DNA of 64,000 nt from Sycobia sp. Sy_11 (lineage: Eukaryota; Arthropoda; Insecta; Hymenoptera; Epichrysomallidae): contig JACCIC010000208.1 in assembly GCA_018907035.1 (NCBI GenBank), forward strand, positions 839,501 to 903,500. The letters are read 5' to 3'. The notes under the pieces are model-generated. The model was not told the DNA's origin. It did no database searches and worked only from the letters and a program-made list of their open reading frames with translations. Shown piece after piece: positions 33,060-45,631 of this stretch (the first letter of the stretch is position 1; the number at the start of each line of letters is the position of its first letter). The translations under genes were made by a program, and so were the position numbers.

Positions 33060-35170
33060 TGTTGTTATTTATTCAAATAAATACAGCTGAGTATCGTGAT
33101 TTATCCGGATTTTTTTCCGAAAACTCATTTCCTGTCAAACGGATGCTATCTCAAGCTGCAATAGATGCTTATCTTTTAGTATTTGAACAAATTGTGCATT
33201 TTTTAAAATAATTTAAATAAGTAGCCTATAGTACTTTTTCTATCAGTACCTTCATAACTATTAGAATCAGAATCAACATAACCACTCAAAATATTTTCGC
33301 TATTGCCTACTGCATAAGTTAATTTTAAATTCATCAAACCTTTCAAATATCTCAAAACTCTTTTTAGACATTTCCATAGTTCTGTATTATTTTTATTTGA
33401 ATATCTACTTAGAATATTTATTGCTGTACTCAAATCTGGCCGCGTACAAACCATTCCATACATTAAGCATTCGATAACATTTTGTATGGGGCGTCGTATT
33501 TGTTATCTGAATTTCAATCAATATAATTTAATTTATTGTCGAGTGGTATGCTTACATCGTTACTCATTTTAAATTTATTTAAAATAGATTTTATATATGA
33601 ACTCTAATTAAGAATAAGTAAATCATTATTTCATTATTTCATTATTTCATTATATACATCGTAATTACATCATATTATAATTTTTATTCCATGGAATAGT
33701 TTAATTTCTTTTAAATCTGTCAATTGTAAATGTAAATTTTTTTTTAAATTATTCATTATTTGAATATCGGCTGTAACAATTACGTAATGCTTGTTTACGT
33801 AATGCTTACGTTACGTAATGCTTACGTAATATTGGCTGTAACAATTATGTCATCTACGTAGAGTACAACATACATATTCTAAGATATTTCTCCTTTATTT
33901 AAAGTATATATGCAATGATCAACTAATGAATTTTTAAAACCATTTTTTACTAGTGTTTTATCAAAAGTTTCAAACCAACATTTTTCTGCTTGTTTCAGTA
34001 CATCTATAGATTTATATAATTTACAAACTTGATTAGTTTTGTATTTAATGTCTTCAGGAATTTTTATATAAATATCTTCCTACAGTGAATTATTTAAAAA
34101 TTCAATTTTTACATCCACATGGTGAATAAGCCAATTATATTGATTTGCAAACACTATAATTAATGTAAAACTTGTAACTCTTACTGCAGGAGCGAAAGTC
34201 TCATTATAATCAATTAAATATTTTTGATTGAAACCACGAGCAACAAGACGGGGTTTTATATTTCAATAGATTTCAATGTTCATCATTTTTAATAACGAAT
34301 ACCATTTGCAATCTATAATATTTGTGATTGGTGGCTTTGATACTAGTGTCTAAGTTTTATTAAAAAAATGTGAATTTAATAAATCTTTAATTGCATGTTC
34401 CTAGGGTTCTTTCTTCTTCCTTTATGGATATTATTTTGAATATCATTTTGAAATTATTGGAAATTTCACAATTTACTGATTGTCCATTCTAAACGTAATT
34501 TAGTTCTTCATAAGAAATTCTTGGTTTATCTTTGACTCTATCACTCCTTCTTAGATTAATAATTCTTTTCTTTATATTATATCTAGCATGTTTTAATTCT
34601 GATTGATTGCAATTATCTATTTCTATTATAGATTTATTAGACTTGTTCAAATTTTCATTTGAATTTCTGTCTATTTTCGAATTTTGTTTATCTGATTCAT
34701 TTTTCTCAGATTTGTCGTCCAGAAATTTTTCTGATTATTCATCATTAGATTTTTGAGGCTCTACTGATTTTTTAGGAACATCATGTTAAACAATTTTCTT
34801 AGAATTTTCTATTACAATTCCTTCAAGCCTCATTTCTGGTCTCGAATTCAAAAAATTAATTTCATCAGCTATCACGCACTTTGCTACAATAAATTTTTGT
34901 GATTCTAAATCCCATATTTTATAGCAATTTGAATCGCGATCAACTACAATACCTTTCCAAGATTTATCTTCAAATTTTGTTTTTCTTATTTCATTATGCA
35001 CATATATTATCCACCGAAAACTGTTAAATATTTGACATGAGGGTTTTTACCATGCCATAACTCATATGGTATACTATTTTAAAGCATTAGTAAGGTTTTG
35101 ATTTATTCAACACAGAGCAGTTAAAACTGCTTCTCCCCAAAATACTTTGTTCAGTTTAGACCCACTTATA
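33060..35170 (-). mobile_element. Ty1/copia-like retrotransposon relic
   Basis: Minus strand, order integrase to RNase H from high to low coordinates. Integrase tail: KVFWGEAVLTAL near 35130, then FEDKSWKGIVVD and IWDLESQKFIVAKCVIADE (34786-35001). RT: RGFNQKYLIDYNETFAPAV near 34250, then YNWLIHHVDVK (motif A region) and the catalytic box VVLYVDDIIV at about 33840-33870, still intact. RNase H: MYGMVCTRPDLSTAINILSR and DRKSTIGYLFKLF (33203-33463). Many stops and shifts separate these blocks. No LTRs or gag were found. A local duplication of GGCTGTAACAATTA with TACGTAATGCT repeats sits at 33765-33850 beside the catalytic box. Confidence 0.85.
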
Positions 35171-35174
35171 ATGG

Positions 35175-36310
35175 TACGTGCTTTTTTATTTCACGTCCTT
35201 GATACTTTCATATTCAGTTTACCGTACAAACAAAAGCGAGTGATGCTGCGATCGGAGAGATTTTGTCATAAGAACTTAATGGCCAACAGTGGATATTTGA
35301 AGTTTCGTGTAAAGCGGTTTCTGAAGTCAAACCAAACCATTCTATAACTGGTGGAAAGTGCTTGTTTCGCCTCTTTCTTGTCCTCGTTTCAAAGACACCC
35401 CTCCAAGAGCTCGAGTTTTAAATCAAGAGTGAATTTGTACGGATCTTCACCGGACTAATCGACCCTACCACAGCTGTAAAAGGGACTTTAGGTATTGAGA
35501 GGGATGAGGTGTTCGTGATAAAACATACTCCGTTGTCAAAAGCGTGCAGAGACATTGATTTTCCGTAGTATTCTCTTTTTCCCCATATATTTGAAGGGCG
35601 TATAGTTGCATAACACATAATATACACAATGACTGGAAGAGGGTATAGCGCGTGCAGTGTATATGGCCCTACACGTATACTATGTCCGAAATAAGTATAG
35701 AAAATCCGAGGTTTGATTGCTAAATATAATAAACTTAGGACAAAATAATAGTTAGAAGTAACTAGTAACCCCTACAACATCATTGCAAGCCTGTAGAACA
35801 TTAAGCCGGATCCTTGCCTTACCGAGGAGGGGGCAGATTGCGAGATGTGTGAGCCACAGCTCTGGCTGGTACTCAGTAACTCAGCTCACTCCATCCTTTA
35901 CAATGTGAAGATATAGGCTATAAACTATTCAAGTATTATTTTTAAAAAATCTTGTCTTTAATAATCATCGGTGTTGTAGCGTTATTTTCCATTATATAAA
36001 TAAAAACTATATGTAAATAATAGTAATCGTATAATCAATGAATTTCACGTTAATTATCTTATATAAAAACGACTACTATATATAAGAAAAAATGAATTCT
36101 ATAACCTCTTTTCGTTGAAAAGAGCTTTTATTTCATTTATTTCTAATACAATACTTTTATAAGTGGTATTATTTATTTATTTTTATGTTTATGCATTTAT
36201 TAACTCGCAATAGAAAATCCTTAGCTATGATCTAAATTTCATTTGAAATAAATAGATAGAATAAATACTATAGAATCTACTTCATGTTGATAAGATATAA
36301 TAATTAATTA
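35175..36310. other. Unidentified stretch upstream of CARP exon
   Basis: 35180-35640 has balanced composition and several broken plus-strand frames (for example around 35400-35560) but no family I can name; it may be an old transposon. 35700-36310 is A+T-rich and featureless. Confidence 0.4.
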
Positions 36311-36365
36311 CAGATTCATTCTGAATAAATGTATATGTATTCTCTAAATAGAAAGTAGAACATAC

Positions 36366-36638
36366 CCGTATTACCATTATTAACAATCCTGATGGACTCT
36401 GGCTCATCTGCATAACCACACCAGCGAAATGGCCTATCACACTTGAAAACTTTAGATATTTGAGTTGATATATTTATTGGTGACTGTCGGCTTATAACAG
36501 ATTGTGAAAATTCATTATTCTTGCACCAATATCGAGCATATTGATCATAAATTACAATATTCGTTTTACTATCATTTTTAGAATGCATGAATGTGATTGT
36601 TTTATAACACCAGTCCAGACTTTCCAAAAGTAATATCG
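36366..36638 (-). CDS. Carbonic anhydrase-related protein, upstream exon
   Basis: Minus strand. The frame reads YDQYARYWCKNN, then SRQSPINIST (the family's QSPINI signature), FRWCGYADEPESI and IVNNGNT, ending in a G before a donor GTATGT (exon end 36366). That G plus the TA opening the exon at 12616-12875 encodes valine, completing NNGxTV. An acceptor (ATATGTGCAG) at 36639-36640 gives a 273-bp exon in phase 1; alternatively translation could start at the in-frame ATG at 36586-36588, which would leave no signal peptide. Upstream exons, promoter and the true start were not found between here and the window's end. The family call is firm; CARP rather than an active enzyme follows from the next exon's lost zinc ligands. 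Confidence 0.82.
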
Positions 36639-36639
36639 C

Positions 36640-36952
36640 TGCACATATAATCAAATTTACAAATGAAATTTACTAAATTTCAAACTGATCTTTATTGAAA
36701 ACTTTTTAATTATCAATAATGGACATTCATCATTTATTATGATGATACGTAATAACTATATTTTGTAAGTAAAATCGCCGAGTGAAAAATACAATTTAAG
36801 TACAATGATTGAAGTGGGTAGGTTAAAATAACTAAGAAACCATTGTGAAGAATAAGAACAGTATTTTTTGAAAATAGAAATTTCAAAAAAAAAAATTATT
36901 TATAAATATCTATTATGTATATATACGGGAAGGAAAATGAACAGAAGTACTT

Positions 36953-36955
<3 letters not shown>
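36640..36955. other. A+T-rich spacer
   Basis: No gene recognised. Confidence 0.5.

Positions 36956-37005
<50 letters not shown>
36956..37005. repeat. (TA)n microsatellite
   Basis: Uninterrupted TA run of about 50 bp. Confidence 0.95.
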
Positions 37006-37007
<2 letters not shown>

Positions 37008-37302
37008 CTTAATTTATTTCGGAAGATTCTTAACACGATGACACGGAAGCACTGACACCATAAGCGTACTCTTCTCTTTCGATTCACAACATCAACTATT
37101 CTCCCCGCGCACAATCATTCCCCCCTTTATTCATTTAGCGACAATACGTTATATAGAGCGCCTTAATGACCTAATACATCTGCCCTTGCTTCTCAGTGAT
37201 ATTCGATGTATTTAACGCTATGACCTATTTACTGCTACAGGGGATTTCCCGCGATTGGCGTTCCTTAATGTATACCTTATATACCCTATTGCTAATATAC
37301 GC

Positions 37303-37306
<4 letters not shown>

Positions 37307-37352
<46 letters not shown>
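37307..37352. repeat. (TA)n microsatellite
   Basis: Uninterrupted TA run. With the run at 36956-37005 it brackets a 300-bp segment of balanced composition that I cannot assign. Confidence 0.95.
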
Positions 37353-37354
<2 letters not shown>

Positions 37355-37355
<1 letters not shown>

Positions 37356-40095
37356 CTGAATCAATCGAAAATACCTGGAGATACACATATGATTAGATTT
37401 ACACTTCTATAAACTGATGTCTCATTAAGCCTCGCCCAGGAATGGTCACGTCAACGATACGGGGATACATACGCACATGATTAATTTCCTATATCTTTTC
37501 CCATAGATAATATGTATCTATAGCTTAACTGCTTGATTTCAATTGAAACCTATAAGTACAATGTGGCAGTTTTATAATATGTTGAATAAGACATAATCGA
37601 ATACGCCGTGTTTTCCGATCCGTCCTTCTCCCTACTCTTAAAACACTAGGATTCACTATCAATCACTCAACTTATTGAAAATTGTCAGTTGATAAAATCC
37701 CTAATCTAATTTTCAATTGAAGTCACTAAATTGATCAATTTTATTAGATGTATTCAATGGAAGAATAAGTGTCCGAAAGGAATTATGTCTAAAAGCTATA
37801 ACGAGCGGCTTGGTTTATTCTCTTCTCAGCTTATGGTGCGCCGGCTCTGCTGTGTGTCACATCCGCTTATAATCGCTCAGCACACAATTTCCCTTCAATT
37901 TTTGTACACTGAGTTCTAGACGCGATTAAATATATTTTGTAGTTTAGCACAAACCATTTTATTCTTGGTAAATGAGTCCGATGTCAATTTTATGAAATTA
38001 ATAATTTTATTAAATGTGTTAATGAATAATTTAATTAAATAATTTTGTTTAATTAATCAGTACGTGCCTCTACTATATGGTTCAATACGCCAAAAGTTTG
38101 AAAACATCGGTGAGTGCTGTATTAGGACGTTACCCGATTTCAGAATAAGATACTTCGCGAAACAATTCTTTTTACGCGCGCCATATTCCCCACTGGCTTG
38201 TTCACCTACTCTGTGCTCTGTTTGCACGATTCGTATATAACATATATGCAACGTATATTATCGAAATGTCTGTATGACCGTGTAGTATCGTTACTTATTG
38301 AAAAAAAACACGTGGGTCGCTCTCCGTGTATGATAATCGTAGTCCCGACGACGAGTAATACGTCGGCTGGAGAATGGCTTTCTTCATGGAGGACTCAGAT
38401 CGCAGGTCGGGTATTAAAACAACCGGGCCCATAAAAGTAGATGGACCTACGTTCAATAGGAATCAAGCAACAGGCATGAGATAAAATGAACGTCCTTGAC
38501 TAAATAAACACAAAACAAAAATGAATAAAGAAATGCAAATAGAATAAATTGAAATTTATTGAGTGAGGGTTCTTAGAAGTGCAATTCTATATTTAAAGCT
38601 AAGCGAGACAAAGAACAACCAGATCGCACGCATACTTGATTTCCCGAGATATGCACAGTTAATCTTCTTTAATCTTTTTCACTATCCTCTCTCTCTTTCT
38701 CTCTCTCTCTCATACATACATATGGAATATGTATTTATGAGATCGAATACCGTATTCACATAAGTACTTGAACTGGCCTGTGAGCAGGTGCCGACCTACG
38801 AAGGCGAATTGATCAGCTCACTTTTAACTTCTACTCTATAGTACGTGCACGAGGTTCAACAGTGGAACGCCTATGCCGATACCCCATATATCCGCGCATT
38901 CACACTCCTTAATATGTGCTGCTCCCTGCAGCTTGTCACTACTGACCGGGACCTCCAGGTCGTGTCGATTCCTAGTGAACCATAATATCAATAATACGAG
39001 TAAGACAGCATTATTTACTACCGAGACACGTAGGCGCTACTACCAATATACGTTTGCCACTTAAGATGAAATTGTGTGCGAGTTGGGCAGTAATAAAACC
39101 GATTGAAGTCTATATCCAGTCAATGTGTACTTTGTAATTCAATCCGAAACAATCTAGAGAGCAAAGAAAACTTCGAAGCACGTGTGCTGACTGACTATTG
39201 CCGATAACTAACTGTTTTTTTCCATTCTCTGAAGAAAGGGCAATATTGCCTCATTGATTTCTCTTCTTACAACAGATTCAACTGCGCCGAATTTTAAAAG
39301 GTCGAGCTGCTTGTTTACTTTGTGACTCGTATTGCTTGCTAGTCAGACAGTGAGACTCGAATGCCTCAGCGGATAGATCTACATTTGGATGACTACGTAG
39401 ACTTATTCGAGAGAAACCGTGAAGTTTTACCATAGAAAAGAAAGCGAGATTGGAAAGCGATTCTTCTTTTTATTGTTAATTGTATACAGCGATATAATTA
39501 CGGCATTTCCCGTAGACAGAATCACCACGCGTATATGTTCAACTGTTATTTGACTGCTTACAAAGCCCTGGGCAAACTTAGGCTCAATTATATCGTCCTT
39601 CAGTGTGCATGTTCGCTTCGTGGCTCGACGTAGATTCGTAATCACTTTGCATGGACGTCCGTACTTCGACGTTCGCGAAATAACTCCCTTTCCTATTGTA
39701 ACGGCTTTTTTTGATTGAGAACTTCGTTCGATATGTAGGTTGCGCGTCGCCTAACTCCTAACATCGCTGTCTGAGTCTCATTATCCTGGTCTTGGTAGTT
39801 TTCAGCTTCACAATACTTGCATGCTAAGGCATTCATGGGATTTGGTTGTAGCGCACATACAACGCAACATCACAGTATGCGCGTGGCCAGGTGTATTACG
39901 TTCTTCAATGGATGTATGTTTTTCTGAACTCATATGGCTAGCTGAAAGCTTATCATTGCATTATTACAGCATGGTTTTACGTTTTTCTTGTACATTGATC
40001 AGCTCCCAAGTTTCTCATCCTCTACGATTCTTACAGGTTACCTATTCGAGCAATATGTATACAACTGCTTGCTTACGATTTTCCAAATCGAAGTA
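37355..40095. other. Mixed-composition stretch, possibly old LTR element
   Basis: Much of 37800-40095 has a composition closer to transposon DNA than to the A+T background, and it lies downstream (minus-strand sense) of the gypsy pol remnants at 40100-41480. I could not read integrase motifs or find LTRs. A short CT run lies at 38687-38711. The plus-strand frames here look like antisense noise. Confidence 0.35.
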
Positions 40096-40099
40096 TTCA

Positions 40100-41480
40100 T
40101 TAGGTTCACTTCCGCACCTATCAGTCTTTCCAGAAACTAGACTTTGCACGATGCTGTCGGCCCATGATATTATGCCCCTTTAATTTTTGGATTCAGCAAT
40201 CTAGATATCCATTAGGGTGATACCGCGATCAGTTTTGACTTTAAAGAAATAACCTTCAAAGTAACGATGGAATCTCCTGATGACCTACAGCACTTCGAGA
40301 AATTTGCGATCTATAACACTACAAGTCTGTTCGATCAAAATCGTAGTGCGGTTAGAAAATTCAGTTCTTTTACATCAATAATTTGAAGTAAGGTGGCATC
40401 CAGGCCCATGTTACTTGCGTCTATATGTACCATAAACACCACATCGAACGGTAGAACCTGCAGCACTGGTGTAGAAGCCATAAACGTTTTGAAAAAACAA
40501 AAGCCCTTTTGTGCATTTCTCTCTGCGTGTAATAAAAAAGTTTCTTCACTAAAAGAGCCTGAGATTCTGCTATACGATTAAATTCCCTACGGAATTATCT
40601 ATACCGAGACCTCATGCCTATAAACCATCAAAGCCACTTTCAATACTTTCGAGCAGAATCAATTATAACTGGATCTATCTTAGCTGAATCGGGTTGGAAT
40701 GCTTTTCGGTTTATTAATACGTCGAGGTGTATGATTTTGCTGTGGTAGAATTTACTTTCTTCTTTGTATACAGTCAGTCTTCTTGTATGCGCTCAAACAT
40801 ATAGCCGAGCCATTTCAGATGCTCGACGAAGTTCTCAATAACTCTCAATGCCAAAGGTTCTAGCTGAGGTTCGATCACACAGTCGATCAAGTGCTGAAAA
40901 GTAGCACCAATCTGGCTTAATCCATAAGACACCTTCTTAAACCACCAGAATTTTTTACGAGTGACCGTCAAAGCGGCGATTGTTTCGATTCAATGTATTA
41001 GTGGTATCTGATCATATGCGCTTCTTTAATCGAGAGTGAATATGTATCTCGCCCTTTATAATTTATATAAAATAATATCCATATAAAGCTATGGATATGC
41101 ATTTGTCTAGATACTGCATTGATTTTCTTGATGTCAATACAGAATCAATACGATGTGTTGATCTTGTTCACTATAACGACGGTGCTTCACTAATCATTCG
41201 TCGACGGTTCAACCACACCAAATAATAGCACGGCATCAACCTCAGCGTGCATCTCATTCTCTATTTTAAGCGAGTACGTTGAACATCTTTGTCTAATGTA
41301 TCGAGCCGAGCCGAGATGAATTCCGAAAGCTCAAGCCACGTCGTACAGCGGACAGATTCCAAGGCATCTCACAATATACCATCTAACTGCTGATCTAGCT
41401 GCTCCCTCTCTCTGGGTTGTAAATTAATGATTCCTAACACTATTATAATGTCCTATAGTTTCCCTGATTCCATCGGGGAT
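40100..41480 (-). pseudogene. Ty3/gypsy-like pol relic
   Basis: Minus strand. From about 41450 down, broken frames give a linker like DQQLDGILCDALESV, then FCIDIKKINAVS-like residues, then an RT fragment with YGLSQIGATFQHLIDCVIEP and EHLKWLGYMFERI (40774-40971). This corresponds to gypsy RT (MPFGLxNAPATFQRLMDxVLxP...EHLxxLxxVFxRL), but the catalytic YLDD region is deleted or mutated: only IENF stands in its place. The RNase H part follows at 40215-40520 (EQTCSVIDRKFLEVL, RRFHRYFEGYFFKVKTD). Non-functional; no LTRs identified. Confidence 0.7.
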
Positions 41481-41594
41481 GATATTTGTGTTGCTACATC
41501 TGGTGGTGCGTATCTTATATCTACGCCACGAGGGACCTGCGGCATAGAAGAAGAAATCTTGATGGTGTGATCTATGCCATCTGAGTGATATCTA

Positions 41595-42570
41595 ACAATT
41601 GTACGATGTGATCAAATTTGATCCGAACTGACAAAAAAACAACATTTTTATGTATTTTAATACAAATCTTTATTATCGTCTTCAAAATAGACTCCTTTCG
41701 AACCAATACAAGTATGCCAACGCTTAATCCAATTTTCCATACACCTGTTGTAAACCTCACCTGAGATTGCCTTCAGTTCGTTTAACGAATTACTTTTTCT
41801 GGCTTCAATAAACTCACGGTGGGTTCCTCGAAGCGAATTTTTGAGTTTGACCTCCTGGAACGAATACATGGTGGACCACTTCATGGTAATCGAAAAAAAC
41901 TAATGAGCATCACATTGATTTTCGACCGACTTTGACGTGGTTATTTGGGTTTCAGCTCATTTTTAAAGCACCATTCGTTACATTGTTTGCCACATGTCTG
42001 GTCACCAGTAATGATGCGTTTGATGAATGTAGGGTCCTCAGCTACGTTTTGAAGACTACTTTTGCGACCTCTACTCGACCTTATTTTTGCAAAAGATTCA
42101 GATGTTTTGAAACGAGTCTAGCATTGATATGCTTTATATGCAAAACATTAACCAAAATATGTTAAATCGATCCATAAGAGATGTTGAGAGCCTCTGCTGT
42201 CTCAATGTTGCCGACGCGATGATTTTGGAGAACCATTTTCTCAACCTTTTCGATCTGATCGTTGTTAAGAGAGGTCCATGGGCGACTTTCATGAAGCAAG
42301 ATTTCGATGACTTGACGATCTTCACTGAATGCTTTGTGCCAGTCAAATACTTGCGTTCGCGAAAAAGTAGACTCCCCAAAACACTTCTGCAATATTTTCA
42401 ACGATTTCGTATCCGTAATTCCATGGGAAATACAAAATTTTAAGCACGCTCGTTCATCAACATTTTTTTTATCAAAGTCAATATGGCCAGACAAACTTTT
42501 TGCATCCTGAACAAACAGCTGACAAACACACACTAATGGAGATATGGCGCTCAAATTTAACATGAACATA
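41595..42570 (-). pseudogene. Mariner relic (family F)
   Basis: Minus strand. The N-terminus near 42480 reads DERACLKFCISHGITDTKSL, then STFSRTQVFDWHKAFSEDR (first helix-turn-helix) and EKMVLQNHRVGNIETAEALNIS (second). Further on QKQKRVEVAKVV and FFDYHEVVHHVFVPGGQT are readable in other frames. The core with the second and third aspartates is missing, and the tail 41657-41884 ends NWIKRWHTCIGSKGVYFEDD, the family's usual C-terminus. A TIR-like GTGATCAAATTTGATCCG lies at about 41608; the other end is lost. Confidence 0.75.
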
Positions 42571-43028
42571 GAAAAAGGTTGTACCAGTATAAGAAAAAAA
42601 AATTTACCGATTCAGTTTACACGCGAAGTTTAAAGGCACCAGTCTGGGTCGAATTTCATCATATGGTATGAAAAAGGTTTATTACCATCGATGCTGTACA
42701 TACTGTCAATATGACAGATGTAATTATTATCTCTAATATTACAAGTATTATTATGCTTATTTTATCATATCATATCATACTAACATACATTGTCTCATTT
42801 TCGCTCTAGATTATAATTTAACCTATTTATTAAAAAATTCAATAATATCTATATAAAAAATACTCTATGTATAAATCTATATTGCTTTAGATAATTTTAC
42901 CTATCATTGCATCTATAGAAAACGGTGCTATCTCAACGCCCGCTTCAAAAAGGTGAAATCGCACCGTTTTTTGCTTCAATTTCAGTTGAAACCAGTCAAT
43001 ATATATTCTCAGTATTTAATTTTAAATA

Positions 43029-43030
<2 letters not shown>

Positions 43031-43078
<48 letters not shown>
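43031..43078. repeat. (TA)n microsatellite at TIR junction
   Basis: TA run ending exactly at the left terminus of the long-TIR element; a second TA run lies just beyond its right terminus. Confidence 0.95.
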
Positions 43079-43081
<3 letters not shown>

Positions 43082-43554
43082 GGTGTCCAAAAAGTTCCGG
43101 AACACCGTAATAACTTTCCAGATAAACTGATTTTGGATAAGGTCAAGGTGAATCTAGAGGAAACTTTTGTCATGGCATTTAATAGTAAGTACAAGGTTAT
43201 CTCACGGTCAACTTTGTTTTTTTAAATGGGAAACCCTATTTTTGCCAACGGAAAACGAAGAGCAGAAAGTTTGACGTCCAAACATGTGCTCAAGTCATGG
43301 GTCAAGAATGACCTTGATGGTCACACAAGGTCATTTAACTTCGAACAAGGTCTGGAAATCTCTTGGCATAGGACATTCTCAATTTTTGTACCACAGAAGC
43401 TATTACCTTTATCAAGGTGCATGCAACGGTGACATTTTGCACAGCTTTTACGAAGACCTTCAAGGACATTTTACTTTGAATTTTCTTTTTTACTATTAGC
43501 ATTACCCAGGAAAAACGACGTGGACGTAGTAAAATTTGTCCCCTTTGGGGTGCT
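43079..43554 (+). repeat. Left long terminal inverted repeat
   Basis: Pairs with 45118-45607. The short open frame at 43226-43432 reappears inverted in the other arm; it is a by-product of the repeat and shows no protein motif. Confidence 0.92.
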
Positions 43555-44021
43555 TGATTAGCGTGATTCTACTTGCCTTATAAACTAAAACTAAAAATAA
43601 ACTCAACAACAAAAATAGCGCAACATGCAAATCTTGAATTCATAAAAAATTAATTAAAAAGTAAATAAAAATTATTCTTTTCTTTAAAAATATAATTAAA
43701 ATTGATAAATTCAAGCTTTATAATTTTGAACGTGATTTTGAACTGGAAGCTAAACAAGTATTGAATTTAGAGTTTATTTCACATACGAAATATTTCTATT
43801 AATTTAACATACCATTAATAAGTAAATAAACAGTCGAGCTTCAAAATAAATTAATATTTTGTTTTTTTTTTAAAACATTTTTCTACGTTCTAAGTTTGCG
43901 CTCTTCATTGTGATAACAGGATCGGATAATTTTTACACTTAATTGTATTAAAATTAATTCTTGAAATTTTGATCACTGTGATCGGCGTTTCCGTAAAGTT
44001 TAATTTGTTAGATTCGTCAAA

Positions 44022-45056
44022 ATGAATGGACTCACTGAAAGAGAACGAATATCACTTCTTATGATGAGAGATTGGAGTGAAATGGTACGATCTGTTAGGG
44101 GAGTAATGAATCTTTTTAATGCAACTTTTAGAGTTTCTACTACTCAATATAATTTTCAACGGTGTCAAGAACTATTATAAGATTTAATGATCACTGAAAA
44201 GACTTCATTAAACGTTATGCTATCAATCATTGAGGTTCCACATAATTCTATTCGTAGGTTTCGTCACGAAAATGACGTTAGCAAATCGTCAGTACATAAC
44301 GTATTGAAAAAAGCCAAAATCCATCCATTTAAAGTTAATCTGGTTCATAAGTTGAATGAAGACGATTTCGATCTTCCTGTTGAAATCATGTGAAGATATG
44401 ATGGAACCCATAATTGAAAATCATGAATTTTTATGCAATAGCATTTCATTCAATAACATTCTCAGATCAGGCAACTTTTCAACTTGATGAAACCTTAAAT
44501 AGGCTTAACTACAGTTATTGGTCAGGTAATAATCTTCATTGGACAAGAGAAGACAAATCACAATATCGAGAAAAATTAAGTGTTTGGGCTAGAATTCTCA
44601 ACAACAGAATTATGTGACCTTTTTATTGATGGTAACTTAAATGCACAAAACTTTGATGATATGCTACGAAACCAAATAGTTCCTGCAATTAGAGAAAAAG
44701 CTGGGGCCAACTTTAAGAATACATGGTTTCAACAGGGTGCTGCGGGATCCCACTATTTATGACACGTTCGTAATTTCCTAGATGAAGTTTTTTTCAATCG
44801 ATGGATAGAGCGGAGAGGTACTATAAAATGGCCAACTGTCACCTGACTGAACATCTCTTGATTAATTTTTTGAGGTTACTTAAAAGATAGGTTATACAAA
44901 ACGAAACCTCAAAATTTAGATGAATTACGGCAAAGGATTGTTGATGAATCAGCGCTTATTCCTACGGGAATGATCCAAAACACAGTTGATGATTTTTACC
45001 ACCGGTTAGCTTACTGTCAAGAAGTAAATCGAAGTAAACATGAGCAATTAAAGTAA
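44022..45056 (+). pseudogene. Tc/IS630-like transposase, broken
   Basis: Starts MNGLTERERISLLMMRDW, then after deletion of the linker HNSIRRFRHENDVSKSSVHN and VHKLNEDDFDLPVE (helix-turn-helix and following region). First aspartate region: SDQATFQLD in a shifted frame, where related proteins read SDEATFxLN. Then LFIDGNLNAQNFDDMLRNQI is intact, but the second catalytic motif, normally QQDGAPxH, reads QQGAAGSH and lacks its aspartate. The third motif (SPDLTPLDFFLWGYLK in relatives) is stop-ridden, resuming GYLKDRLYKTKPQNLDELRQ and ending in QEVNRSKHEQLK. At least six stops or shifts. It cannot be active, so any recent mobility would need a helper element. Confidence 0.82.
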
Positions 45057-45117
45057 AAAATTGCAGTCCATAATGCTTATGATCAAATGTGAGAAGCAAG
45101 CGGACTCACACTAATGC

Positions 45118-45607
45118 AGCACCCCAAAGGGGACAAATTTTACTACGTCCACGTCGTTTTTCCTGGGTAATGCTAATAGTAAAAAAGAAAATTCAAAGTA
45201 AAATGTCCTTGAAGGTCTTCGTAAAAGCTGTGTAAAATGTCACCGTTGCATGCACCTTGATAAAGGTAATAGCTTCTGTGGTACAAAAATTGAGAATTTC
45301 CTATGCCAAGAGATTTCCAGACCTTGTTCGAAGTTAAATGACCTTGTGTGACCATCAAGGTCATTCTTGACCCATGACTTGAGCACATGTTTGGACGTCA
45401 AACTTTCTGCTCTTCGTTTTCCGTTCGCAAAAATAGGGTTTCCCATTTAAAAAAACAAAGTTAACCTTGAAAGTAAAATCCAAGGTGAAATCCAAGGCCA
45501 CTATTAAATGCCTTGACAAAAGTTACCTCTAGATTGAGCTTGACCTTGTCCAAAATCAGTTTAGCTGGATAGTTATTAAGGTGCTCCGGGACTTTTTGGA
45601 CACCTTG
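45118..45607 (-). repeat. Right long terminal inverted repeat
   Basis: Inverted partner of 43079-43554; inner part 45118-45463 almost identical, outer part 45500-45607 about 10% diverged. Confidence 0.92.
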
Positions 45608-45624
45608 TATATATATTAGGTGTT

Positions 45625-45631
45625 ATATGTA

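Larger units (their letters stand above)
43079..45607 (+). mobile_element. Tc-like element with ~480-bp inverted repeats
   Basis: 2,529 bp bounded by CAGGGTGTCC on the left and its inverted form (CAAGGTGTCC) on the right, with TA at 43077-43078 and 45608-45609. Left arm 43079-43554 and right arm 45118-45607 are inverted copies. The inner 346 bp of each arm differ at only three positions; the outer 108 bp differ at about eleven, and a short divergent block separates the two zones. Between the arms lies a badly damaged transposase (44022-45056). Very long TIRs are known in some Tc1/mariner relatives but are uncommon. Confidence 0.9.

Noticed and set aside
39821..40183. A 120-codon plus-strand frame
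   Set aside because: No motif, and it overlaps the edge of the minus-strand gypsy relic, so probably antisense noise.
43226..45446. Two identical 68-residue frames in opposite orientation
   Set aside because: They lie in the two arms of the long inverted repeat; no start context, motif or codon bias, so a by-product of the repeat.
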